A DNA stretch of 64,000 nt from Prevotellaceae bacterium UBA1075 (GTDB lineage: Bacteria; Bacteroidota; Bacteroidia; Bacteroidales; Bacteroidaceae): assembly GCA_002316015.1 (NCBI GenBank), contig DCCS01000006.1, positions 11,300-75,299 on the forward strand, written 5' to 3'. This document shows, one piece after another, positions 25,662-34,939 of the stretch. Both the position numbers and the translations under genes were made by a program. Under the pieces are notes generated by a model. The model worked only from the letters and a program-made list of their open reading frames with translations, was not told the origin of the DNA and did no database searches. Numbering within the stretch: the stretch's first letter is position 1; the number at the start of each line of letters is the position of its first letter.

Positions 25662-26732
25662 TTATTCGTCCCTCAGACGCATATATGACACAATGGGATA
25701 GTGGTCAGAGAGGCCAACATTCTGGTCTATGAGCGTGCGGGTGCTCTGGAAGTGCCCCGAGTGGAAGATATGGTCGATGCGCACATAGAACGCGTCCTGG
25801 TTGAAGGAGAACCCCATGCCGCATCCGCTCTCCCTGAAGGCCGACGTGAGGCGGCGAGAGAGACGTTGGTAGGTGTACGAGATTGGGGTGTCGTTGAAGT
25901 CACCGCACATCAGGACGGGATAGCGGGAGTATCTGTCCGCCACAGCGCACAGGGTGTCTGCCTGCGGCCCGCGCAGCTTCTCGGCCTGCGCCAGTTTTCT
26001 GGCCAGGGCGCGCCCTTCGTGCCGCACCACGTTGCCGTTGGGGCTGCTTATTATCTGCCGGTACTCATCCTTGTCGGAACTGGAGAGCCGGTTGCTCTCC
26101 AGATGGTTGCTCACCACAAGTACGCTGTCCGCCCCATGGAGCACCCAACAGGCATAACTGCCGTTGCCCCTGGTCTTGTACTTGATGTCGAAACCGGCCT
26201 TGCGCAATGGCCAACGGCTCAGCACATACACGCCCTTGCCGCCCATGCAGGAAAGCCCCAGTCTGCGCATGTCCTCTTTGGCCTCGTCTGTGCCGAACCA
26301 TGTGGAGCTTACCTCCTGCAGGCACACGATATCCGGGTGCATCCTGTCCAGATAGGCCCACAGGGAGTCGCGGCCTTCTTCTCCTGCCACCCCGCCCGCA
26401 TTATAGGAGATGACGCACAGGGTGCTGTCACCCGCCTCGCCCCATCCGTTCAGCGGGCAGTAGTCAAGCACATAGCCGCCGACCACCATCATGCCCGCGA
26501 TGGGCAGCCAGGCCATCCGCGCGCGGGAGAGCAGCCAGACGGGGAAGAACAGGACATCAGCCACAAGAAACACGGGAAAGGCCAGCCCCGCGAGGGATAG
26601 CCTGGGGAACAGGTCTGGAGGTATGCGTGTGCTGAGCGCGCTGGCCCACAGCAAAAGAATGGTGGCCACATTGGCGCCCGTCAGCACGCCCACCAAAATG
26701 CGCTCCAGGGATTTTCGTGACTTTTTAGGCAT
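25662..26732 (-). CDS. Membrane-anchored endonuclease/exonuclease/phosphatase family protein
   Basis: The 356-residue protein has three hydrophobic helices in the first 95 residues, then an EEP domain facing outside. Its motifs are CVISYNAGG, IVCLQEVS with the catalytic Glu, VSNHLESN, MCGDFNDTP and GLSDHYPIVSYM with the His. The family covers nucleases, sphingomyelinases and lipid phosphatases, so the substrate cannot be fixed from sequence. It precedes secDF and follows the rhomboid gene on the same strand with gaps of 126 and 38 bases, so it may share a transcript with the rhomboid. Confidence 0.9.
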   Translation of the reverse strand: MPKKSRKSLERILVGVLTGANVATILLLWASALSTRIPPDLFPRLSLAGLAFPVFLVADVLFFPVWLLSRARMAWLPIAGMMVVGGYVLDYCPLNGWGEAGDSTLCVISYNAGGVAGEEGRDSLWAYLDRMHPDIVCLQEVSSTWFGTDEAKEDMRRLGLSCMGGKGVYVLSRWPLRKAGFDIKYKTRGNGSYACWVLHGADSVLVVSNHLESNRLSSSDKDEYRQIISSPNGNVVRHEGRALARKLAQAEKLRGPQADTLCAVADRYSRYPVLMCGDFNDTPISYTYQRLSRRLTSAFRESGCGMGFSFNQDAFYVRIDHIFHSGHFQSTRTLIDQNVGLSDHYPIVSYMRLRDE

Positions 26733-26770
26733 GGCCGGCTATGGTTGTGATACAATATTATATAGGTGTC

Positions 26771-27718
26771 TCACATACGGTGTTTCCCGGCATCGAAGAG
26801 CCTGCGCTTCTCCTCATCGGTCAGTGCCCCATAACCGCTCTTGCGTATCTTGTCCAGTATGCGGTCTGTCTCCTCCTCGTCCTTCCGCCTGTCGGCGCGG
26901 TAATCCATGTCCTGCCCGAACTTTCCCCCGCGCCTCACTTTCATCTGCGGGTTCCGGCTTCTCCTTCTGAGCGAGGCAAACCACTGGCTCACGCCGTTGC
27001 CGCGCCCTCGGTCGTAATGGGCATCCCTGTCATACCAACTGCCACCGCCATGGCCACGTCCGCCGCCGCCGCGCCAGTAGAGCAGCAGCAACAGTCCGAA
27101 GAGCATGCCGCCCAGATGGGCAAAATGCGCCACGCCGTCGCTGGACGATGACAGTCCCGAAAGCAGCTCGATGACCGCGTATCCTGCCACGAAGTACTTG
27201 GCCTTGATGGGGATGGGCAAGGGGAAGATGAATATCCTGTTCTCGGGAAAGGTCATGCCAAAGGCCAGCAGGATGCCATACACGGCCCCCGAGGCCCCCA
27301 CGGTCGTCCACATGTTGAGGTACTCGCCCATGGGCACCACGCTGCCGGCCATGCGGATACTGTCGTAGGCTGCCAGCCCCATGTAGGCATACTGCACAAA
27401 CTGCACCACCTCCTGTACCACGGCCGCGCCCAGTCCGCACGTGAAATAGTAGAGAAGATAACGCCGTGACCCCATCGTGTTCTCTATAGCGCAGCCAAAC
27501 ATCCACACGGCAAACATGTTGAAGAAGATGTGCGCCCAGTTCGCGTGCATGAACATATAAGTGAACACCTGGTAGAGGTGGAAACGCGAGGCAAGGACAA
27601 AATGCAACCCCAGCACATCATCCAGGTCGATGCCATAGAGCTTTGCCGCGTACCGGCCCAGGAAGAAGAGCACGTTGATGATGAGCAGATGCTTGGTGAC
27701 AGGTGGCATGTAATTCAT
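26771..27718 (-). CDS. Rhomboid family intramembrane serine protease
   Basis: The 315-residue protein has six hydrophobic helices, with the catalytic Ser S143 in TVGASGAVYG and the catalytic His H201 in AHFAHLGGMLFG. The L1 loop motif is partly kept as a WR-like region before YQVFTYMFMH. A glycine- and arginine-rich, charged cytoplasmic tail of about 95 residues follows (GGGGRGHGGGSWYDRD then RRKDEEETDRILDKI). The start at 27718 (MNYMPPVTKH) is preferred over an upstream Met at 27763 that lies at the promoter. The gene is divergent from HU. Confidence 0.93.
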   Translation of the reverse strand: MNYMPPVTKHLLIINVLFFLGRYAAKLYGIDLDDVLGLHFVLASRFHLYQVFTYMFMHANWAHIFFNMFAVWMFGCAIENTMGSRRYLLYYFTCGLGAAVVQEVVQFVQYAYMGLAAYDSIRMAGSVVPMGEYLNMWTTVGASGAVYGILLAFGMTFPENRIFIFPLPIPIKAKYFVAGYAVIELLSGLSSSSDGVAHFAHLGGMLFGLLLLLYWRGGGGRGHGGGSWYDRDAHYDRGRGNGVSQWFASLRRRSRNPQMKVRRGGKFGQDMDYRADRRKDEEETDRILDKIRKSGYGALTDEEKRRLFDAGKHRM

Positions 27719-27751
27719 ATCCAATCTGAAATAATCTATGTTTCTTGGGTG

Positions 27752-27759
27752 CAAAGGTA
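27752..27759 (-). promoter_or_regulatory. -7 element of the rhomboid gene
   Basis: TACCTTTG on the minus strand, 34 bases before the start at 27718. This placement also argues against translation from the Met at 27763. Confidence 0.6.
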
Positions 27760-27843
27760 ACACTTTTATAGCGTAACGAAGTGGTCAAAACTGCATATCA
27801 GGCGTTTTGTGCGTCCCTCTGGGACTTTTTTTCTCCATTTTAC

Positions 27844-27874
27844 TTGGCCGTCATGCCAACAATCCCTATATTTG
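27844..27874 (+). promoter_or_regulatory. Promoter of the HU gene
   Basis: TTGG (27844-27847) and TATATTTG (27867-27874) with a 19-base spacer. The leader to the ATG at 27922 is about 40 bases. Confidence 0.7.
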
Positions 27875-27921
27875 CCACCATATAACGGAACATTCTATAA
27901 CTTAACTCAATTAACATCACT

Positions 27922-28185
27922 ATGAACAAGACAGAACTTATCGCACAGGTGGCAGAAACGGCCGGGCTGAGCAAGGCGGATGCCAAGAAGGCGGTAGAGG
28001 CTACCCTCGCGGCCATTACCGATGCCTTGAAGAAGGAGGACAAGGTGGCCCTGATAGGATTCGGCACATTCTCCGTTGCCACACGGGCCGCACACCAGGG
28101 TGTAAACCCCGCCACCGGCGCGGCCATCACCATCGCCGAGAAGAAGGTGGTGAAATTCAAGGCAGGAGCGGACTTGGCCCTTTAA
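27922..28185 (+). CDS. hup: HU family DNA-binding protein
   Basis: An 87-residue histone-like protein that bends DNA as a dimer. It starts MNKTELIAQVAETAGLSK and has the conserved GFGTFSVATRAAHQGVNP region, in which the flexible beta arm carries the DNA-intercalating proline (NPATG). The C terminus VKFKAGADLAL is usual. It has its own promoter and is followed by a strong hairpin, so it is monocistronic. Confidence 0.95.
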   Translation: MNKTELIAQVAETAGLSKADAKKAVEATLAAITDALKKEDKVALIGFGTFSVATRAAHQGVNPATGAAITIAEKKVVKFKAGADLAL

Positions 28186-28225
28186 GAGGCACCGAAGACG
28201 GCGTTTGCCGGACAGGGGACGTTGC

Positions 28226-28257
28226 GCGCGCCCGCTGCAGAAATGCGGCGGGCGCGC
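28226..28257 (+). terminator. Terminator hairpin after HU
   Basis: GCGCGCCCGC (28226-28235) pairs with GCGGGCGCGC (28248-28257), followed by ACATTTATT. Confidence 0.7.
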
Positions 28258-28341
28258 ACATTTATTATGAGTGGGGCATCCCCGGAAAGAACCTTCCCCT
28301 GCCGCCCTGGGGGATGCCGGGGTGCGGGCACCGCTGTCCCG

Positions 28342-29559
28342 TCATCCCCTGAAGAAGTGACGCATCACCCCGTCGGCCGTTCTCCCCTCAAGGAGTTCAT
28401 GCCGCATGTAGTCCATATACGGCGCCACATGCTGGAAGTAGTGCTGATAGCCAGCACACAGATAGTTGAGCCCCGGCTCACCGTCAGCGGTTCGTGTGAA
28501 ACGCAGACGCGGGCACTCACCATGGCAAGCCTTGAGCCAGGGGCAACACCGGCATTGCGTGGGCAGCCCCTCACGCTTGATTCTGCGGAACGCTTCCACC
28601 CTGGCTCCATACGCCATCTGCGGAAGACCCTCGCGCATGATGTTGCCGAGGCGGTATTCGGGGAACACGAAATGGTCACAGGGGTACAGGTCACCGTTGT
28701 GCTCCATCACCAGGGCATGCCCGCACTCCCCGGCATAGGCGCACACCCCGGGCTCCACACCCATCCAGCCCGCCAGGGTGGCGTCGAAGGTCTGCACGAA
28801 AGTCTCGCCCACATCACGGCGCACCCATTCGTCAAACACGGCACAGAGAAACGCGCCCCATTCCGCAGGGCGCACGCTGTAGGGGGCAAGCGGGCAGTCC
28901 TCGTCCAGCATGTGGGCCAGATGCCGGCCGTCAGCGTGACGGTTCTCGCGCTCGACCACGGGAGTAAACTGCAGGAAGCGGCATCCCAGCGTGTCGCGGA
29001 AGAAGCGGTAGAAGGCCAGTGGCTCATGCACGTTTGCCTGGTTGATGGTGGCCATGGCATTCCACTCCACCCCCCACTCGTCCAGCAGGGCTATGCCCCG
29101 CATCACACGCTCCCAGGTGCCGTGCCCGCCCGCGTCGCGGCGGTAGGTGTCGTGCATGGCTTGCGTGCCATCGATGCTGACTCCCACCAGCCAGTGCTCA
29201 TTGGCCAGGAAGCGGCACCATTCGGGTGTAAGCAGCAGTCCGTTGGTCTGCAAGCAGTTGTCTATGCGCTTCCCCCGGCCATAATACCGCTGCAGGCGCA
29301 CCGCCTCGCGATAGAAGGAGAGGGGTCTCAGGAGGGGTTCGCCCCCGTGCCATGTGAACAGAATGTCGGGGGTCTGCTGCACCTCGATATAGCTCCGGAC
29401 AAACTGTTCCAGCATCTCGCGGGACATTCCGCATGAGGCGTGGGCGAAAAGGCTCTGCTTCTCGGTATAGTAGCAATACCCGCAGCGAAGGTTGCACTGG
29501 GGGCCTGCGGGCTTGGCCATCACATACAGAGGGCGGGCGAATGGATAGATGTCAGCCAT
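28342..29559 (-). CDS. Radical SAM sulfatase-maturating enzyme (anSME type)
   Basis: The 405-residue protein has the radical SAM Cys motif CNLRCGYCYY at 22-31 (C22, C26, C29) and two C-terminal Cys clusters of the SPASM type (CAYAGECGHA.., YPCDH, then CRCCPWLKACHGECPRLRF). This layout, with TWHGGEPLLRPL, is that of anaerobic sulfatase-maturating enzymes, which convert an active-site Ser or Cys of sulfatases to formylglycine. No sulfatase is in the window, so the partners are elsewhere. Together with GH84 and GH123 genes it suggests use of sulfated host glycans. It starts six bases after the LolE-like gene, so the rbfA-permease-anSME order is one operon. Confidence 0.88.
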   Translation of the reverse strand: MADIYPFARPLYVMAKPAGPQCNLRCGYCYYTEKQSLFAHASCGMSREMLEQFVRSYIEVQQTPDILFTWHGGEPLLRPLSFYREAVRLQRYYGRGKRIDNCLQTNGLLLTPEWCRFLANEHWLVGVSIDGTQAMHDTYRRDAGGHGTWERVMRGIALLDEWGVEWNAMATINQANVHEPLAFYRFFRDTLGCRFLQFTPVVERENRHADGRHLAHMLDEDCPLAPYSVRPAEWGAFLCAVFDEWVRRDVGETFVQTFDATLAGWMGVEPGVCAYAGECGHALVMEHNGDLYPCDHFVFPEYRLGNIMREGLPQMAYGARVEAFRRIKREGLPTQCRCCPWLKACHGECPRLRFTRTADGEPGLNYLCAGYQHYFQHVAPYMDYMRHELLEGRTADGVMRHFFRG

Positions 29560-29565
29560 GGGCAG

Positions 29566-30792
29566 TCACAACAAGCGCCGTGACAGATAGCGCACCGGCC
29601 ACCACACGGCTGCCCATCCCACTACCAGCACGGTGAGGAAGACCAGCACCAGGTCGTCCGCATGCACGCTCACGGGATATGCCTCGACAATGAAACTGCC
29701 CGCGCTGTTTCCCATGCTCACGAGACCATACTCCTGCTGCAGCCAGCACACGCCCAGCCCCAACAGCAGCCCCACCGTGGCTCCGGCAAGGCTTATCATG
29801 CGTCCCTCGAGCAGGAAGATGCCGCATATCTGCCCGTCGGTCGCGCCCAGGCAGCGCAGCGTGAGCACATCACCGCGCTTGTCAATCATCAGCATCGACA
29901 GGGAGCCGATGATGTTGAAGCAGGCTATCAGCAGGATGAAGGTGAGGAACACATAAGAGATAAGTTTCTCGACATGCATGATGCGGAACACGTCGGCCTG
30001 CTGCTCATACCTGTCCTCGACCCTGAAGCGGTCGCCCAGCAGGCGGCGCAACTCCTTCTTGGCCGACCGTACCGACACGCCGTCCTTGAGCCTGAGTTCC
30101 ACCGAGGTGAACCGCCCGCGCCGGTCAAAGAGCCTTTGCGCAAAGCCCAGGCTGGTGATGATGTAGTTCTCGTCGTACTTGGACTGCTGCACGTTGAACA
30201 CCACGCCCGGGCTCTGCAGCTCCTCGTGGTTGAACGAGGAGAGGGGGTTGGCCATGTTGACCCTCTCGCCACGCTTGGGCGCATATACCTGCAGGGGGTC
30301 TGGGAAACTAGCGGGAAGCCCCAGACGGGCGGCAAGGCGGATGCCCAACACGCCATACTCGAGCACATCGGCGTGCAGGCAGAACTCACCATCGCCATAC
30401 AGGATGTCCCTTATGCGGGCCTGGTCTGTAAAGTTGTCGGCCACGCCCATCACCGTGACCACCTGCTGGCGGTTGTTCGCCACCACCAGAGCCTGCCCCT
30501 CCATGACGGGGGTGAACACCTTCACCATGGGATGCTTGCGCAGCCTTTGCAGGGCGGTGTCGTCCCCGCCCATGCTGTGCCCCTCGACGAGGGACACGCG
30601 CAACTGCGGGTCGAAGGCGGTGAAAAGACCCGCCACCAGGTCGCGGAAGCCGTTGAACACACTCAGCGTACACACCATGGCCATGGTGGCTATGGCCACC
30701 CCCGCCACCGAGATGCCACTGATGATGTTGATGGCATGGTGGCTCTTGCGGCTGAACAGGTAGCGCCGGGCTATGAACAGGCGGTAATTCAT
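29566..30792 (-). CDS. ABC transporter permease, LolE/LolC-like
   Basis: The 408-residue inner-membrane protein begins RLFIARRYLFSRKSHHAINI and has a first helix (ISGISVAGVAIATMAM), a large periplasmic domain (about 50-265) and three C-terminal helices, the MacB/FtsX-type topology. The residues before the first helix match the LolCE family that extracts lipoproteins from the inner membrane for delivery to LolA. The ATPase gene lolD is not nearby. It lies between rbfA (21-base gap) and the anSME gene (6-base gap). Confidence 0.88.
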   Translation of the reverse strand: MNYRLFIARRYLFSRKSHHAINIISGISVAGVAIATMAMVCTLSVFNGFRDLVAGLFTAFDPQLRVSLVEGHSMGGDDTALQRLRKHPMVKVFTPVMEGQALVVANNRQQVVTVMGVADNFTDQARIRDILYGDGEFCLHADVLEYGVLGIRLAARLGLPASFPDPLQVYAPKRGERVNMANPLSSFNHEELQSPGVVFNVQQSKYDENYIITSLGFAQRLFDRRGRFTSVELRLKDGVSVRSAKKELRRLLGDRFRVEDRYEQQADVFRIMHVEKLISYVFLTFILLIACFNIIGSLSMLMIDKRGDVLTLRCLGATDGQICGIFLLEGRMISLAGATVGLLLGLGVCWLQQEYGLVSMGNSAGSFIVEAYPVSVHADDLVLVFLTVLVVGWAAVWWPVRYLSRRLL

Positions 30793-30813
30793 GCGTGCCG
30801 TGGTGTGCCGCGC

Positions 30814-31149
30814 CTACTTTTTCAGCAGGTCATCGATGTGCTGGGCATAGTCCAGCGAGTCGTCCACAAAGAACTTCAACTCGGGTATGATGCGCAGTTG
30901 CTTGCCCACGCGCGTGCCCAGCTCGTACCGCACCTGCCGCTGGTTGGCGTTGATGTTCTTCACGATTTCCGCTGCCTTGTCGCTGGGGAACACGCTCAGG
31001 TAGGCTCGGCACACGCTCAGGTCTGGACTTATGCGGCACACGCTCACGCTCACGAGCACCCCGTGCATGTGCATCGTCTGTTTCTGGAACATGTCGCCCA
31101 ATTCCTTCTGTATCAGTCTGGCTATCTTGTTTTGCCTTGTCGTCTCCAT
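30814..31149 (-). CDS. rbfA: Ribosome-binding factor A
   Basis: RbfA is a small KH-fold protein that helps mature the 5' end of 16S rRNA in the 30S subunit. The 111-residue frame METTRQNKIARLIQKELGDM has the RbfA start, the LVSVSVCRISPDLSVCRAYL core and the RIIPELKFFVDDSLDYAQHIDDLL ending. The frame can be extended upstream to 31260 but overlaps the end of the peptidase gene there and is not family-like. It is the first gene of the rbfA-permease-anSME group. Confidence 0.93.
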   Translation of the reverse strand: METTRQNKIARLIQKELGDMFQKQTMHMHGVLVSVSVCRISPDLSVCRAYLSVFPSDKAAEIVKNINANQRQVRYELGTRVGKQLRIIPELKFFVDDSLDYAQHIDDLLKK

Positions 31150-31229
31150 GTCTGTCTTCGCGTTTGTCTTGTTGGTTGCTTCTCTTGCCGGCGCGTCTTG
31201 GCGGCTGTGCGCCCGCACCGGCGCTCCCG

Positions 31230-32624
31230 CTACTCCTCTCCCATGAACATCGGGTCCCATGCGGGCAGCCTCACGGGCTTCTTCTTGAGCAGGGCCAGGG
31301 TCTCTGCCGGGCAGTACTTGCGGTTGACCACCAGGCGGAACATGTACTCGTCAAACCACTCGTCGGTCATTATCAGATAACCCGCCGCGCCCGAGCTGCT
31401 GCCCCAGCTGTTCTCCACTTTCCATTTCACGGGCTTTCCCTCCGGGTCGAGATCCACGGCCATGAGGGTCATGGCATGCGTGCTCCCGCTGTCAAAAGTC
31501 TGTATGCGCTGCTTCTTGTTCATCCCGAAGGTTGTCCCGAAGAGGTCGCCGTAGTCGTAGTTCTTGAGGTCCAGGAAACCGGTCTGCCGGTCGAGGAACT
31601 TCCCCACATCGCACGAGAAGTACATCTGGCAGGAGTCCTTGAGCGAGGCTATGGCCATGGGTTTCAGCTCGTCCATCGGCAGGTTGAGGTAGAGCCAGTT
31701 GTGGCCGTCATAGAGGTGGCGGTCGTAGTCTATCTCATACACCTGGTGGTAGGGGCGGCTGGGGTCGTTCATCAGCATCACATAGTCAGCGTTGAGGTCC
31801 TCGCCGCCGGCACACACCTTCCGGTAGAACTCCTGTGGTGTGTAGGTCTGCTCCTCTGCTGTGCGCTTGCCGTCCTTGCGGGGTGCCCAGGTGAAGGACT
31901 TGGGGGGTTGTCCGTAGGCCATCACCAGCATGTGGTAGATGGTCTTGAGTTGCTCCACCTTCATGGCCTCCAGTTGCTTCTCGGTGGCTCCCTGCCGGCT
32001 CTTCTCGCGCAAGAGTATGCCCGACTCGCGCAGTTTGCGCTTGAGGTAGCTGTTGAACTCCGAGGTGAGGTTGCTCACATAGGTCTCTGGCATCACGTCC
32101 TGGGGCACCAGGCCGTACTTGGTCACCAGGTCGGCCACGCCCGTGTAGGTGCCTCCGTCCGAGAGGGGGTTCTGGAAGAGCCAGCGCACCATCTGGCTGT
32201 CGAGGTCCTCCCGGCGCGTGTCAATGACACCCTGCAGGAAGAGGTTGCTCTTCTCCAGCTGGTCATAGAAGAAGAGGTACACCTGGCTGAAGAAGAAGTC
32301 GCTCACCCCCAGCGTGCGCATGGCGCGGTTGCGCAGCACGTTGGTGCCTGTGAAGAGCCAGCACCGGCCGCTGCTCTGCTGGTCGCTGATGCCTGTGTTC
32401 TTCACCTCGGTGCTGAAATGGGTGTCCTTGGCCTGGCGGTTTTCCTGGTTGAGCGTGAGCTTCTGTATGCTCGTGCCGCCCATGGCGTTCCGCAGTGCCT
32501 TCTCGGCGGGAGTGTCCTTATAGCTGCCCTCGAGGGTCTTCAGCACGTCCCCTGTGAGCCCTGCCTGTGCGTGTGCCAGGGTGCCACACGCGAGCGCGAA
32601 TGCGCACAATATCACTTTTCTCAT
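31230..32624 (-). CDS. Secreted C1-family aminopeptidase (bleomycin hydrolase-like)
   Basis: The 464-residue protein has a signal peptide (MRKVILCAFALACGTLAHAQ), unlike cytoplasmic PepC. The papain-fold catalytic residues are visible: Gln in ISDQQSSGRCWLF with the nucleophile C88, His in GSTHAMTLMAVD, and Asn in VENSWGSSSG. Such exported C1B enzymes in Bacteroidales are thought to trim peptides in the periplasm. The long middle region (about 120-330) matches the bleomycin-hydrolase fold. It has its own promoter and lies upstream of rbfA. Confidence 0.92.
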   Translation of the reverse strand: MRKVILCAFALACGTLAHAQAGLTGDVLKTLEGSYKDTPAEKALRNAMGGTSIQKLTLNQENRQAKDTHFSTEVKNTGISDQQSSGRCWLFTGTNVLRNRAMRTLGVSDFFFSQVYLFFYDQLEKSNLFLQGVIDTRREDLDSQMVRWLFQNPLSDGGTYTGVADLVTKYGLVPQDVMPETYVSNLTSEFNSYLKRKLRESGILLREKSRQGATEKQLEAMKVEQLKTIYHMLVMAYGQPPKSFTWAPRKDGKRTAEEQTYTPQEFYRKVCAGGEDLNADYVMLMNDPSRPYHQVYEIDYDRHLYDGHNWLYLNLPMDELKPMAIASLKDSCQMYFSCDVGKFLDRQTGFLDLKNYDYGDLFGTTFGMNKKQRIQTFDSGSTHAMTLMAVDLDPEGKPVKWKVENSWGSSSGAAGYLIMTDEWFDEYMFRLVVNRKYCPAETLALLKKKPVRLPAWDPMFMGEE

Positions 32625-32649
32625 GTCGGTTGGTCTTTTTACTTGGGTG

Positions 32650-32680
32650 CAAATTTACTTCTTTCCCCGCTCTTGCGCAA
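32650..32680 (-). promoter_or_regulatory. Promoter of the C1 aminopeptidase gene
   Basis: On the minus strand TTGC (32680-32677) and TAAATTTG (32657-32650) are 19 bases apart, 25 bases before the ATG. Confidence 0.7.
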
Positions 32681-32715
32681 GGTTTTTGCGTCCGGGAGGG
32701 CGCGCCGGGGCATGA

Positions 32716-34929
32716 TTAGCGCACCGGCTCCAGGCGGAAGGGTGTCCCCTGGGCAGCGTTGCGCAGGCGGTCGCCCTCCACCTGCCAGAAGCCCTTGCCC
32801 GCGCGTCCGCCGCACTGGATGGTGCAGGAGCCGTCGGCCTGGCGGGTGAGGACGAACGTGTGCCATTCGGGGTCATAGGGGTTCAGGGTCTTGCTGGCCC
32901 AGAAGGAGCCGTTCTCGTTGACGTAGCGTCCGTCCTGCGCGTTGCTTATCTTGTAGCGGCCTGTGGTGATGTCGAGTTCCACGTTCCACTGCTGCCGCTG
33001 CGGGTTGATGCTGTCGCGTGTGGCCTGCAGCACGGGATGGTCGCCGGTGCGGTCGGTAGCGGCTTGCGCGTCGGTGAGGTAGCGCCCGCCGGCCATGATG
33101 GTGTACTGGCCGTCCTCGATGGCCTGCCGGGGGAAGAACTCGCGGCCATAGGTGTGCTGCCTCTTGTATGCCTTGACACTGCTGGCCAGCGTGCGGTCAA
33201 TCCACGGTGCGATGACCGTGCCGCCCACCACGGGCTTGGCCTTGACCACGCTGCCTTCCCAGTTGCGGCTCACGATGGCCTTCCGGGCCTGCTCGATGGC
33301 TTGCTGGGCACGGTACAGCCCGATGAAGAGCACGCTGTCGCCCGCCTCCTGCGCCTGGGCCAGGCGTGTCACGGCCAGTCCGCGCAGCCCCTGCAGGCGC
33401 ATGCTCTCCGCCCAGGGGCCTATCTCGGCCAGCATCTCGGGGCTGTTCACGCTGTCGGCCAGCAGCAAGGCGGCCTCAGCGGCCTGTTGCCGGAAGAACT
33501 GCTCGTAGTCGGCCCAGCTGGCCTTCCCGTCCTGGGGGAAGCGTGGACTCTCACCCTCGCGGCGCAGCCCATGGCCTGTCCTGCCCAGGTCGATATTGTT
33601 CTCACAGAACCAGCGGAAGGGCTCCTGCACCGTGGGCATGAGTGTCCCGAGGGCCTGGTGCCAGCTGCGCACGGCATCGTACCGGGGCATGTTCCAGGTA
33701 TAGTCGGCGATGCTGTAGAGGCTCACCTTGGATGCCTCGGCATATTCCATGGGATTGGAGCAGAATCCGCTCACCAGCGGGGCGATGTCCAGTCCGTTGC
33801 CGTAGGTCTTGCCCATGAGCATGCGGCTCTGGCAGTAGTCGTTCACGGGGTAGTTGAGCCAGACGAACGCCTTGCGCCCGAGTTGCCTGTTGATCCACTC
33901 CATGTCGTCCCGCTCTATCATGTCCACCACGCTGTTGCCTGTCCACATGACCCTCACCTCGGGGTACATGCGCGTGCCCAGCGTGCTCAGGTAGTCGCCG
34001 CCGCTCCAAGCCTTGTTGTACTGTGTGGGGCACATGATGAGCGGCATCACGTCGCGGTGCTTGCGCACGAAGTTGTCGGTCACATAGTTGAGCAGTCCGG
34101 CCTGCTTGTCGGCCTTGCTGCCCTCGCCCCAGATGTCGTCAAAGAAGATGGCAAAGGAGCGCACGCCCAGCCCGTACATCCACTCCAGCTTGCGGCACAC
34201 AGCCATGGAGTCCTGCAGGTTCCACTGTATGTCGCCCCCGGGATGCACCGCCCACACAAACTGCACCTTGTGGCGGTGGGCCTCCCGCACCAGTTCGGCC
34301 AGCCGCCCGGCCTCCTCCTGGGGATAGGGGTCGCGCCAGTGGGCACGGTGGTAGGGGTCGTCCTTGGGGCCATAGACGTAGGTGTTGAGTTTGTTCTGCC
34401 CGTAGAAGTCAAACTGCCTGAGCCTGTCCTGGTGGCTCCAGGGGTTGCCGTAGAAGCCCTCGATGACTCCACGGCATGCCACGCTGGGCCAGTCCTCGAT
34501 GGCACACTGCATGACGCGCTGCTGCTCCCATGCCTGCAGGAAGGTGCGCACGCCATAGTAGGTGCCGGCCCCGTCGCGCCCGGCGATGACCACGAGACCC
34601 GGCCCGATGCTCAGGTAGTAGCCCTCGGCCTGGGCGGGTATGTGCTTGCGGTATGCCTTCACGGCCTTGTCGCCCGCCTCGCCTATCACCAGGCGCACGG
34701 CTCCCTGGGGCATGGGCGTGAGCCTGCCGTCCAGCCGCCCGCGCAGGAGTGCCACGGCATCGGGGTCGGCATGCCCGGCCCCTTCCATATATATGGGGGT
34801 GTCATGGGCGAAGGCCATCTCGCCCCATGTGGCCTGCTGAGGTTGTGGCGACAGGACGGGCTGCTGGGCATGTGCGCCCGTCAAGGCCATCGCGCAGAGC
34901 GCGGCGGCCAGTATGTGTGTTCTGTTCAT
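32716..34929 (-). CDS. GH84 beta-N-acetylglucosaminidase, secreted
   Basis: The 737-residue protein has a signal peptide, an N-terminal alpha/beta domain (about 25-145), and a GH84 barrel starting ACRGVIEGFYGNPWSHQDRL. The adjacent catalytic aspartates D264-D265 are in FAIFFDDIWGEG, as in bacterial O-GlcNAcase homologues that use substrate-assisted catalysis. TRMYPEVRVMWTGN and FVWLNYPVNDYC are also family-typical. The C-terminal part (about 600-737) is an added beta-rich domain that may bind carbohydrate. It removes GlcNAc from host glycans, by family analogy. It starts ten bases after the nucleoside hydrolase gene, so the two form an operon. Confidence 0.92.
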   Translation of the reverse strand: MNRTHILAAALCAMALTGAHAQQPVLSPQPQQATWGEMAFAHDTPIYMEGAGHADPDAVALLRGRLDGRLTPMPQGAVRLVIGEAGDKAVKAYRKHIPAQAEGYYLSIGPGLVVIAGRDGAGTYYGVRTFLQAWEQQRVMQCAIEDWPSVACRGVIEGFYGNPWSHQDRLRQFDFYGQNKLNTYVYGPKDDPYHRAHWRDPYPQEEAGRLAELVREAHRHKVQFVWAVHPGGDIQWNLQDSMAVCRKLEWMYGLGVRSFAIFFDDIWGEGSKADKQAGLLNYVTDNFVRKHRDVMPLIMCPTQYNKAWSGGDYLSTLGTRMYPEVRVMWTGNSVVDMIERDDMEWINRQLGRKAFVWLNYPVNDYCQSRMLMGKTYGNGLDIAPLVSGFCSNPMEYAEASKVSLYSIADYTWNMPRYDAVRSWHQALGTLMPTVQEPFRWFCENNIDLGRTGHGLRREGESPRFPQDGKASWADYEQFFRQQAAEAALLLADSVNSPEMLAEIGPWAESMRLQGLRGLAVTRLAQAQEAGDSVLFIGLYRAQQAIEQARKAIVSRNWEGSVVKAKPVVGGTVIAPWIDRTLASSVKAYKRQHTYGREFFPRQAIEDGQYTIMAGGRYLTDAQAATDRTGDHPVLQATRDSINPQRQQWNVELDITTGRYKISNAQDGRYVNENGSFWASKTLNPYDPEWHTFVLTRQADGSCTIQCGGRAGKGFWQVEGDRLRNAAQGTPFRLEPVR

Positions 34930-34939
34930 TGCCTGACGG

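Noticed and set aside
27719..27763. Start of the rhomboid gene at the upstream Met
   Set aside because: That Met lies upstream of the end of the proposed -7 box, so it would not be in the transcript.
28222..29436. Long open frame of 404 codons on the plus strand opposite the anSME gene
   Set aside because: The opposite-strand protein has clear radical SAM motifs. The plus frame is a by-product of high GC, with His- and Ala-rich translation and no family features.
30814..31260. Longer N terminus for RbfA
   Set aside because: The added 37 residues overlap the end of the peptidase gene and do not match the family.
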